Shown here: in pieces, positions 7,557 through 14,327 of the stretch
How the letters are laid out: each line of letters opens with the position of its first letter
How positions within the stretch are numbered: the stretch's first letter is position 1
From: an uncultured Porphyromonadaceae bacterium
Lineage (GTDB): Bacteria > Bacteroidota > Bacteroidia > Bacteroidales > Muribaculaceae
Direction of reading: 5' to 3'
DNA length: 16,529 bases
NCBI GenBank assembly: GCA_947176285.1
Contig: CAMWQF010000029.1
Span: forward strand, 1-16,529
The notes under the pieces: generated by a model
Databases searched by the model: none
Told to the model about the DNA's origin: nothing
What the model saw: the letters and a program-made list of their open reading frames with translations, nothing else
Made by a program: the position numbers and the translations under genes

Positions 7557-10334
7557 TTAGAATCTTATACCAACATTGAAGAACACGCGAATACCCTGTG
7601 CATAAGTGTATTTATTGGGAAATTTGCTGACATTGTAGTTTGTATAATCAAACTTCTGTTCCTGATAGCCACTCATCTGGATATTTCGATTGTTGAGAAG
7701 ATTGTTGACACTCAGGTTGAAGTTAAGAGAGCCGAACTTAGTGTAATACATTTTGCCGATGGAAAGATTCATAACAAAAGCATTGTTAAGTTTGTCTTGG
7801 TGGAGAATCTCGGCTCGACGAGCCTCATATTCCTGAGCAGAAGTACAGAATTTCCACAGACCTGGCATTTCCTCATGTCTGGTATAGGATATATCAACAT
7901 AATTGTCTAGAAGCCAATTGCCATTAACTTCGAAGAACCACCTATTAATATTGTATTTCAGAGCAATGCTATAGGCTTGCTGAGGAGTGCAACCAATACG
8001 GTAGTTTTTCAGATAAGTTCTGCGTTCGATATCCTCGTATGCACCATTAGTGTAAGAGCGTATACCCATTGGATTGTTTTTATACTGAGATAGGGAAACG
8101 TTAGCGGCACCCTGAATTGAGAGATCACCCCAAATCTTATATTCCAATCCGAGTTCGATACCCTTCTGCTCGGTCTGGAGACCGGAAAGAGTATAACTCA
8201 TCATAGAGTTTGCATCGTAATCCCAGAAGAAACTATGGCGGTTAGCATCCCAAATATGTGTAAAATAACCGGTAATACTACCGCGGAAACGAGGATAGAC
8301 CCAAGTGTAAGAGATATCACCACTAAAGTATTTTTCCGTTTCAAGATTACGCACAGCCTCATCTTTCACCTCAAGATTGACATAGGAATTAGTGGCAAAT
8401 GGAGCCCTGTTTCCGCCAGCAGCATGTAGAGTAAAATAATTTCTACCATCCAGTTTGTAAGTAACACCAATTTTACCGGCAGCAGTCAGGAATGAGTGAG
8501 ACTTACCTTTGCCATAAGAATCCTCAGGGGCACGTCCGTTGCGCATATGTCCAATACGTTGAAAAGCAGTATAATCTGCCTCTATGGCATAAAACATATT
8601 CCAATGGCGAGTATTTATTTGGTTCTGTGCCCAAATATGCCCCAGGTAATTATGGATATTATAGTCATATCCAAACACCTCGCCTTCCGTGACTTTTCGA
8701 TTCGGATTGTTCAAATCGTTTTGCAAGATATCTTGATTACCGGCAAAATCACGTTCGGAGAAAGAATCGACGTCGCGCCAGAAAAGTCCGCCCAATAGAT
8801 CGCGAACGGTCTTGTAATAATGACCGTCGGTATAATTGAACGAAATGCCACCTTGCAGCGACATCATATTATTGATACGATGGCTTAGAGTAGAATTGAG
8901 ACTCCAGAAAGTGAAATTTGAGTGCTTGTTGTAGAGCATATAACTAGACTGTCCCTTGAGGTCGGGATCGCGATCAAATTGATTGCGGTTCAAAAGGTTG
9001 GTCTGATACATTTGATCGAAATTTATCTGACGCCAAGATTCATCATTGCGCCACATGTCGGTCATATAGTCATACTGAGCCATTTGGGTATCGTAAAGGA
9101 CAGTACCGGGCTCTGCCGTAGGAGCATAATATGAAGGAAAATTCCTATAATAATCGGGACGGGGATCATAGGTGTTGTACCAAGTCACATCTGAACGGAC
9201 ATACATATTATGACGGAACGCGAAGCCTGTGTTGAGAGTAGTTCCATCCTTTGGTTTCCATATCCAGTTAAGGGTCACAGATGGATCGAATGTTTCAGTG
9301 ATACGAGAACTGATCTTCTTGCCATTCAGCCATCCCCAAGACGGATTATATAAATTGCTTCCGGCAAGTTCGTAAGCCTCTTTTGTAGTGGCTTTAGCAG
9401 TAGCACGCTGAGTTGGAGCGCCCCAAGTAGAGAGATTGAGGGAGTGGTGGCTATTGAACACTTTTTGAAGGGAGAGAGAATAACCTACACTATTATAGAA
9501 TGTTCCGGCTATAACACCTTGGTCGGCATATCTGCCAATAACAGAAGCGGAGAAAGCCCATCCGTCCTTATTTAGACCGGAATTGTATTGGAAGAGAGCC
9601 CTGAGCATATAGTTTGAATTTGTATATGCAATGCTGCCTCGGAAACCGGGAGCATATTCAGAGGCGTAGGTAGTCACGTTGCTTGACCCTCCAATTGAGC
9701 CATACCCATAAGCTGCTGCATCGCTTCCAAGGGTTGTGGTGCGCTGACGGAAAGCAGTGGATGTCATGCCACCAAGAGAACTGAAACTGAACTGTCCACG
9801 CAGCGGATCGTTGAAGCGAATACCATTGACATATGTAGTCTGCCAATCAGAGTTTAGTCCGCGAGCCTTATAATAAACAGCGGAGAAATTGTAGTTAGAC
9901 ATCTGATAGAAAATGTCGTCAGTAGCACCTTGAATAGTACCCACATTTTGGCTCAGGCCTTCGTCTTCCAACACTTGCTCTTCGTCGAAGATGAATTCAT
10001 CAGAAGACATCAGATAGTTATCGTCGGCACTTTGAACAAGACTAATCGAACCCAAGTCGACAGTGGTTCCATCTTTGAGATCAATGTCGACATAACGATC
10101 TTCAAAGCCAAATGCCACAATCTGCAGCATGTCTTTTCCCGGGGCACAGGATTCGAAGGAGAAATATCCATCGGCAGAAGAGACCGTAAATAGCCCCTGG
10201 TCACGGAGCAGGACATTGGCATCAGCAACTGGAGCGCCAGTCTCAGCACTCTTAAGCCTTCCTTTCAATCCCGTAGAGGCGACAGCTGAGATTGCAAACA
10301 CAAACGCCGCCATTAAAGATATAAGTTTTCGCAT
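7557..10334 (-). CDS. TonB-dependent outer-membrane receptor, SusD-less
   Basis: A 925-residue outer-membrane transporter. Residues 1-20 are a signal peptide. Residues ~21-100 form a carboxypeptidase-regulatory-like beta-sandwich (TGLKGRLKSAETGAPVADAN at 21-40, DGYFSF at 55-60, DLGSISL at 93-99). An acidic linker (DEFIFDEEQVLEDEG, 112-126) follows, then a plug domain from about 130 with YYKARGLNSDW at 154-164, VNGIRFND at 169-176 and a YGYGSIGGSSNV strand at 209-220. The remainder is a beta-barrel rich in aromatic alternation and ends in FFNVGIRF with the terminal Phe typical of BamA-inserted proteins. Energised by TonB-ExbBD, it would import a bulky or scarce ligand. The ligand is not readable from the sequence, but the neighbours (two nucleases, deoC) point to nucleic-acid products. 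No SusD homologue is adjacent; two DUF lipoproteins take that position. Confidence 0.9.
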   Translation of the reverse strand: MRKLISLMAAFVFAISAVASTGLKGRLKSAETGAPVADANVLLRDQGLFTVSSADGYFSFESCAPGKDMLQIVAFGFEDRYVDIDLKDGTTVDLGSISLVQSADDNYLMSSDEFIFDEEQVLEDEGLSQNVGTIQGATDDIFYQMSNYNFSAVYYKARGLNSDWQTTYVNGIRFNDPLRGQFSFSSLGGMTSTAFRQRTTTLGSDAAAYGYGSIGGSSNVTTYASEYAPGFRGSIAYTNSNYMLRALFQYNSGLNKDGWAFSASVIGRYADQGVIAGTFYNSVGYSLSLQKVFNSHHSLNLSTWGAPTQRATAKATTKEAYELAGSNLYNPSWGWLNGKKISSRITETFDPSVTLNWIWKPKDGTTLNTGFAFRHNMYVRSDVTWYNTYDPRPDYYRNFPSYYAPTAEPGTVLYDTQMAQYDYMTDMWRNDESWRQINFDQMYQTNLLNRNQFDRDPDLKGQSSYMLYNKHSNFTFWSLNSTLSHRINNMMSLQGGISFNYTDGHYYKTVRDLLGGLFWRDVDSFSERDFAGNQDILQNDLNNPNRKVTEGEVFGYDYNIHNYLGHIWAQNQINTRHWNMFYAIEADYTAFQRIGHMRNGRAPEDSYGKGKSHSFLTAAGKIGVTYKLDGRNYFTLHAAGGNRAPFATNSYVNLEVKDEAVRNLETEKYFSGDISYTWVYPRFRGSITGYFTHIWDANRHSFFWDYDANSMMSYTLSGLQTEQKGIELGLEYKIWGDLSIQGAANVSLSQYKNNPMGIRSYTNGAYEDIERRTYLKNYRIGCTPQQAYSIALKYNINRWFFEVNGNWLLDNYVDISYTRHEEMPGLWKFCTSAQEYEARRAEILHQDKLNNAFVMNLSIGKMYYTKFGSLNFNLSVNNLLNNRNIQMSGYQEQKFDYTNYNVSKFPNKYTYAQGIRVFFNVGIRF

Positions 10335-10408
10335 ATAATTTCCGGTGAAGTTTTAATAAAAATTCAAGTTTCAGAAACTTAAATCAACGATTATAATGAA
10401 GTGGAAGG
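10335..10408. other. 74-nt intergenic spacer with small palindrome
   Basis: This is the largest gap inside the deoC-to-nuclease cluster. I see no TTTG/TAnnTTTG promoter on the minus strand. A 6-bp stem with 3-nt loop (10366-10371 and 10375-10380) is followed on the minus strand by GAATTTTTATT, which makes a weak, AT-rich candidate for partial termination or mRNA processing. Readthrough into the receptor gene is the simpler reading. Confidence 0.4.
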
Positions 10409-11446
10409 TCATTCCTTAACCTCTTTAACCAAGAATATTTCAGTTGGGAAATGGTCGGAGTAGCCACCCTGCCAAGCGCCTCCTGAGAAAGTGCGCTTAG
10501 GATATCCCTTATATTGCCCATCCTCTTGCTTCAGAAATTCCTTATTCAGCACTTCTGCGGTGTGGAATTTCAGTCCATTTTCTCCATGAAGCAAGTTGTA
10601 GTTGATAATTATCTGGTCAAAAAGATCCCATTGACCACGATATATGTAGCTGCCAATACCTTTGTCAAGTTTTTCCCAGAACGGATTATAGAATCCACCT
10701 TTTTTGCAATCTTTCGGTTTCTTGACAGCACCAAGCACCTCAGCACAACTCTTGTCGGAAGGATCATCGTTGAGGTCACCCATGATAATCACAGCCATCT
10801 TTGGATCGACTTGAAGAAGGGAGTCGGCAATATGTTTCGACAAAGCAGCCGCAGCATCACGACTCCAGCCTGATTTAGCACCGCGACGTGAGGGCCAATG
10901 GTTGACAATGATACCAACGCGACTCCCTCCAAGGAGACCTACAACACACATTTGGTCGCGTGTGGGATATCCGATATCCAGGAAATGATTTGTCACATTG
11001 ATGGGTTTGAATAATCGAGGATTGTAGAGCATACCGACATCCACGCCACGACGATCAGGGCTATCGTGATGAATAACTTGAAGGTTTAGGTCTTTAATCG
11101 ACTCCTGCTTCACAAGGTCTTCGAGGACAGAGCGGTTTTCTATTTCGCTGACACCGATGCAAGCAGGTCCGAGAGGAGTCACCTTAGTCTTCATCTGAGA
11201 AATGGCATACGCCATATTCTTCAGTTTGGTGTTGTATTTAGCACTATCCCATTTGTTGTCGCCATTGGGAGTAAACTCCAAATCGCGTCCGAGAGGATTG
11301 TTAGGGATAGTATCGAAGAGGTTTTCAAGATTGTAGAAAGCCACGCCAAATGCCATCAGGCGTTTCGAATCAGTCTCTTGAGCGGAAATAGCACAAGAAG
11401 CGACGCCAGTAAGCACCAAAGCGAGTATAAACCGATAGAACTTCAT
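10409..11446 (-). CDS. Exported endonuclease/exonuclease/phosphatase (EEP) family nuclease
   Basis: A 345-residue EEP-fold (DNase I-like) phosphodiesterase, probably exported. The N-terminus MKFYRFILALVLTGVASC-AISAQE can be read either as a lipobox (VASC, Cys18) or as an ordinary signal peptide cut after ISA, so its anchoring is unclear. The EEP catalytic motifs are all present: FYNLENLFD at 37-45 (metal/substrate Asn39), SEIENR at 100-105 (metal ligand Glu101), DRRGVDVGMLY at 131-141, VNHWPSRRG at 181-189 (His183), GDLND at 223-227 (Asp224, Asn226) and SDHFP at 330-334 (Asp331, His332). In this fold the activity may be DNase, RNase, or phosphoesterase on other molecules. The link to DNA comes from its neighbours. 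It starts 17 nt after deoC and shares its transcript. Confidence 0.88.
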   Translation of the reverse strand: MKFYRFILALVLTGVASCAISAQETDSKRLMAFGVAFYNLENLFDTIPNNPLGRDLEFTPNGDNKWDSAKYNTKLKNMAYAISQMKTKVTPLGPACIGVSEIENRSVLEDLVKQESIKDLNLQVIHHDSPDRRGVDVGMLYNPRLFKPINVTNHFLDIGYPTRDQMCVVGLLGGSRVGIIVNHWPSRRGAKSGWSRDAAAALSKHIADSLLQVDPKMAVIIMGDLNDDPSDKSCAEVLGAVKKPKDCKKGGFYNPFWEKLDKGIGSYIYRGQWDLFDQIIINYNLLHGENGLKFHTAEVLNKEFLKQEDGQYKGYPKRTFSGGAWQGGYSDHFPTEIFLVKEVKE

Positions 11447-11463
11447 ATAGAAATACTTATAAA

Positions 11464-12342
11464 TCAGAAATATTTGATTTCAGCGCCTTCAAGACTTGAA
11501 AGCACAGCATTGGCGAGGGAGCTGGCGCCAATTCTGAAGAGATCGTGGCAAAGCCATTCGTCGCCAAGCACTTCTTTAACAATAGCATAATATTGCAAAG
11601 CCTCCTCTGTGGTGCGAATACCACCTGAACACTTAAAGCCAACCTTTCTGCCTGTAGCAGCATAATATTCCTTGATGCACTGACACATCACCCATGCTGC
11701 TTCAAGGCTTGCTCCCGGATAAATCTTTCCAGTAGAAGTCTTGAGGAAATCTGCTTCGCTATATAGAGAAAGTATGGAAGCCTTGCGTATGTCTTCGGCA
11801 TTTTTCAGCAGACCGCTTTCGAGAATAACTTTAAGTTTAGCTCCTCGCGCAGCCCTTTTCATTTCGATAATTTCATCGCAAAGACCTTCAAAGTCGCCAT
11901 CTTTATACATACCGACAGGGAAAACTATATCCACTTCGTCTGCTCCGCCAAGAACAGCCATAGCGACATCTGCGACCTTAACTTCAATGAAAGTCTGAGC
12001 GCTTGGGAAGCAACCAGCCACCACAGCGACGTCTACGCCAGGCACATCAAGAGTGTTGCGCACCACCTCGGCAAAGTTTGAGTATACACAAATAGCAGCC
12101 ACATTCTTATATTGAGGATAGTCGCTGTCAAAGTTATTTACTTTTTCAGTAAATGCCACTACGCTCTTTACGCTATCTTCAGTGGCAAGAGTAGTCAAGT
12201 CTATCGAGTTGAGAAGGAATTCATAGACTTGCTTTGAAGCATACTTTCCTGCTTCATCTACGATTTTTTTTACTTCTGCCTTTACTACCTCATCATCGCC
12301 GGTCACCTTTGAAGCGGCGATCACTTCTTGATATTTGTCCAT
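11464..12342 (-). CDS. deoC: Deoxyribose-phosphate aldolase
   Basis: Class I aldolase that splits 2-deoxy-D-ribose 5-phosphate into glyceraldehyde 3-phosphate and acetaldehyde, the terminal step of deoxynucleoside breakdown in the cytoplasm. The 292-residue protein shows GADEVDIVFPVG at 133-144 (catalytic Asp138), KVILESGLL at 171-179, ADFLKTSTGK at 197-206 (Schiff-base Lys201) and GFKCSGGIRT at 235-244 (second catalytic Lys237). It is longer than the ~250-260 aa E. coli type because of an N-terminal helical extension of about 45 residues, which is common in this subgroup. It is the first gene of the nuclease/TonB cluster, with a matching promoter just upstream and only 17 nt between its stop and the EEP nuclease start. 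That places deoxyribose catabolism under the same control as the surface proteins. Confidence 0.95.
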   Translation of the reverse strand: MDKYQEVIAASKVTGDDEVVKAEVKKIVDEAGKYASKQVYEFLLNSIDLTTLATEDSVKSVVAFTEKVNNFDSDYPQYKNVAAICVYSNFAEVVRNTLDVPGVDVAVVAGCFPSAQTFIEVKVADVAMAVLGGADEVDIVFPVGMYKDGDFEGLCDEIIEMKRAARGAKLKVILESGLLKNAEDIRKASILSLYSEADFLKTSTGKIYPGASLEAAWVMCQCIKEYYAATGRKVGFKCSGGIRTTEEALQYYAIVKEVLGDEWLCHDLFRIGASSLANAVLSSLEGAEIKYF

Positions 12343-12392
12343 GGTATATACTTTTATTTTATGTTAATTATCAAGCATCATGAATGCAAACG

Positions 12393-12425
12393 CAAAAATA
12401 ATAAAAAAAAACGCTTCTATCCAAA
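12393..12425 (-). promoter_or_regulatory. Bacteroidetes-type promoter for the deoC-nuclease-TonB cluster
   Basis: On the minus strand, TTTG (12422-12425), a 21-nt spacer and TATTTTTG (12393-12400) fit the TTTG-N19-21-TAnnTTTG consensus. The site lies about 50 nt upstream of the deoC ATG, leaving a leader of roughly 40-45 nt. The A/T-rich tract within the spacer makes the exact -7 register a little less certain. No operator palindrome stands out. Confidence 0.62.
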
Positions 12426-12514
12426 TAAAACTTGGAGAAATTTCAATATAAAATGAACCATTTGACGGATTGAGGGGTTATAAGTGCAAAGAAACCAATT
12501 AAATTATACTGACT

Positions 12515-12682
12515 ATGAAAAAATACAGATGTGAAGTATGCGACTGGATCTATGATCCGGCAGTGGGAGACCCCGATGGAGGCATTGCTCCAGGAACAGC
12601 GTTTGAAGATATTCCCAATGATTGGGTATGCCCGGTATGCGGAGTTGGCAAAGACGACTTCGTTGAAGAGCCGGAGGATTAA
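12515..12682 (+). CDS. Rubredoxin
   Basis: A 55-residue iron protein that carries one electron at a mononuclear Fe(Cys)4 centre, used in anaerobes for peroxide or oxygen detoxification and other redox steps. The protein begins MKKYRCEVC and has the two diagnostic Cys pairs: CxxC at residues 6-9 (CEVC) and CPVCG at 39-43. It also has the family aromatic and acidic signature: WIYDP at 11-15, GDPDGGI at 18-24, F30 and the DWVCPVCG block. The length is typical for a single-domain rubredoxin. The ATG at 12515-12517 is the only sensible start. It is divergent from deoC, separated by 172 nt, and ends just before a strong terminator, so it is probably monocistronic. Its partner (for example a rubrerythrin or rubredoxin:oxygen oxidoreductase) is not in the window. 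Confidence 0.96.
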   Translation: MKKYRCEVCDWIYDPAVGDPDGGIAPGTAFEDIPNDWVCPVCGVGKDDFVEEPED

Positions 12683-12711
12683 TAATCGAATCAAAAAATA
12701 AAACAATATAG

Positions 12712-12745
12712 AGAGCCACTGCAAAAATTGCAGCGGCTCTTTTTT
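12712..12745 (+). terminator. Strong intrinsic terminator after rubredoxin
   Basis: AGAGCC (12712-12717), one mismatch, CTGCAA (12719-12724), a 3-nt AAA loop, TTGCAG (12728-12733), one mismatch, GGCTCT (12735-12740), then a run of T to 12745. This is a 12-bp GC-containing stem with a single internal mismatch and a U-tract. It insulates the rubredoxin gene from the downstream glycan operon. Confidence 0.9.
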
Positions 12746-12748
12746 CAA

Positions 12749-12780
12749 TTTGGCAATTACAAGATAAATCGTTAACTTTG
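12749..12780 (+). promoter_or_regulatory. Bacteroidetes-type promoter for the glycosyltransferase operon
   Basis: TTTG (12749-12752), a 20-nt spacer and TAACTTTG (12773-12780) match the consensus exactly. The -7 box is identical to the korAB one. It begins four bases after the terminator T-run. The ATG of the glycosyltransferase is at 12805, so the leader is only about 15-20 nt, with little space for regulation in the 5' UTR. Confidence 0.8.
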
Positions 12781-12804
12781 CATCCTATAAAATGAATAAG
12801 CATC

Positions 12805-13743
12805 ATGATTTCTGTGATTGTGCCGATATATAATGGGGGAAAATGGCTGCAGCCTGCATTGGAGTCGCTGAAAGGACAGAGTTTCACAGACTTTGAAGTC
12901 GTCATGGTTGATGATGGATCAACGGATGAATCTGCAAAAACATGCATGGAATTTGCAGAATCGGACCGGAGATTCAGATTGATTTCACAAACAAATGCCG
13001 GGGTTTCGGCAGCTAGAAACCTTGGAATAGAAATAGCAAAGGGGGAATGGATTGCTTTTATGGATGCCGACGATGTCTTGCCACCGGATGCATTGGAGTT
13101 ATTATTTTCTCATGCTATGGAAAGTGGAGCAGGAATAGTCGCAGGAAAATATTTAAGAGAAATCCCTGAAAAGAGTCCAAAAGGGAGAGGCAATTCCATG
13201 ACAATTCCCTCAGACACAGCAATTCTCATAGGACTGTACCAGAAAATCATTCTTAACAACCCATGGGGGATGCTTTTTCATTCATCTATCTTCAAAGGAG
13301 AGAAACAACTACGATTCAGGAAATGCAGATATGAAGACCTTGACTTATTCTATCAGGCGTTTGAGAGGACAGACAAGATATGCATACTTGACCGCGTAGT
13401 ATATTATTACAGGGACACTCCGGGAAGTTTTATCAATACTTGGAGCGAATCACGTTTGGACGTGCTTGATGTTACAGACAGAATAGTAGAGCATATGGCG
13501 AAACGAACCCCTTCCCTACTTAAGGCAGCAAAAGACAGACGTTTCAGTGCTCATTTCAACATATTGATTGAAATGCTGAGAAATGGCATTGACAATACGG
13601 AGCAGAAAGAACGATGTCTGAAAGTCATCAAGGAGCAAAGGCTGAATGAATTAACAGATGGGAAAGTCAGATTGAAAAATAAACTTGGAGCCTTGATATC
13701 ATATTTGGGTGTTCCAGCAATAAAATTACTATGCAAGTTTTGA
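12805..13743 (+). CDS. Family 2 glycosyltransferase
   Basis: A 312-residue GT-A fold inverting glycosyltransferase that would move a sugar from a nucleotide-sugar donor to a glycan or lipid-linked acceptor on the cytoplasmic face. The start MISVIVPIYNGG and the VVMVDDGSTDES segment (32-43, nucleotide-binding Asp36/Asp37) are canonical, as are NAGVSAARNLGIEIAKGEW at 64-82 and the metal-binding DADD at 87-90. The C-terminal third is helical and basic and has no clear membrane segment. The acceptor and sugar cannot be told from the sequence. A short out-of-frame ATG at 12792 precedes the chosen start and gives a tiny reading frame of no evident meaning. The stop overlaps the next gene by 13 nt, so translation is probably coupled. 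Confidence 0.93.
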   Translation: MISVIVPIYNGGKWLQPALESLKGQSFTDFEVVMVDDGSTDESAKTCMEFAESDRRFRLISQTNAGVSAARNLGIEIAKGEWIAFMDADDVLPPDALELLFSHAMESGAGIVAGKYLREIPEKSPKGRGNSMTIPSDTAILIGLYQKIILNNPWGMLFHSSIFKGEKQLRFRKCRYEDLDLFYQAFERTDKICILDRVVYYYRDTPGSFINTWSESRLDVLDVTDRIVEHMAKRTPSLLKAAKDRRFSAHFNILIEMLRNGIDNTEQKERCLKVIKEQRLNELTDGKVRLKNKLGALISYLGVPAIKLLCKF

Positions 13744-14327
13744 CATTAGATCCAACTTCCTTTGACGAACACTCTGCCCGACTTGCCCAAATCATTGGAA
13801 ACTCGTGGCATATAGATGCACTGGTGGGGGTCAGACGCGGAGGCTCATTCGTGTGTGATGCACTGTGCAAGCATTTACGAGAAGAACAATATGGGGCAAG
13901 ATATGATGTTGAACTTCAACGCCCCTCCACAAAGCATAAGAACGGAACATTAAGCCGCATACTTAAAATGTTTCCTCGACCGATGCTTGACGTCATGAGG
14001 ATGGCTGAATCAACATTGCTTTCTTTTCGACGAACGTTAAAGAGTCAGGCAACTATGTCTACAAAAGTGGAGATTCCAGAAGGATTGGCATCTATTCTTA
14101 AAACCATTGAATGCCCCAATATACTTCTTATAGATGATGCAATCGACAGCGGAGACACACTATTTGCTATCTCCGAGACGTTAAGAAATATAAATCCTAA
14201 AATCACGATACGCATAGCTGTGATTACTGTGACAACTCAAAATCCACGTATTGACGCTGATTTTGCCATATACAAAAACAAAACTTTGATTAGATTTCCA
14301 TGGTCGAACGATTACAAGAACCGATGA
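13731..14327 (+). CDS. Phosphoribosyltransferase-domain protein
   Basis: A 198-residue type I PRTase-fold protein. The PRPP-binding loop is clear: ILLIDDAIDSGDTL at 131-144, with paired acidic residues followed by the small-residue/Gly/Thr turn. Upstream GVRRGGSFVCDAL (33-45) matches the loop of xanthine/hypoxanthine-type PRTases, and the C-terminal RFPWSND (188-194) recalls the FPWE end of xanthine-guanine enzymes. Between these lies a basic/hydrophobic stretch (about 65-112, including RILKMFPRPMLDVMRM at 76-91) that is longer than I would expect and may be an insertion. The substrate is unknown. It could be purine salvage, or, given the neighbours, transfer of a phosphoribosyl group to a glycan intermediate. 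It starts inside the glycosyltransferase gene and ends with an ATGA overlap onto the next gene. Confidence 0.8.
   Translation: MQVLTLDPTSFDEHSARLAQIIGNSWHIDALVGVRRGGSFVCDALCKHLREEQYGARYDVELQRPSTKHKNGTLSRILKMFPRPMLDVMRMAESTLLSFRRTLKSQATMSTKVEIPEGLASILKTIECPNILLIDDAIDSGDTLFAISETLRNINPKITIRIAVITVTTQNPRIDADFAIYKNKTLIRFPWSNDYKNR

Noticed and set aside
10366..10380. AAGTTT-CAG-AAACTT palindrome between the EEP nuclease and TonB receptor genes as an operon-ending terminator
   Set aside because: It is an AT-only-biased 6-bp stem with an interrupted T-tract, and no promoter is visible after it for the receptor gene. It was kept only as a possible attenuation or processing site.
12461..12490. TTTG at 12461-12464 with TATAAGTG/TAAGTGCA at 12479-12488 as the rubredoxin promoter
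   Set aside because: The spacer is about 14-16 nt, too short, and the -7 element lacks TTTG. The true promoter was not identified with confidence.
12792..12833. Short reading frame from the ATG at 12792 ahead of the glycosyltransferase
   Set aside because: It is 13 codons, out of frame, starts within a few bases of the predicted transcript start, and shows no leader-peptide pattern.
14300..14323. Earlier in-frame ATG for the HAD phosphatase
   Set aside because: It is possible, but the ATGA overlap at 14324 fits translational coupling and puts motif I at the usual distance from the N-terminus. The choice is not certain.
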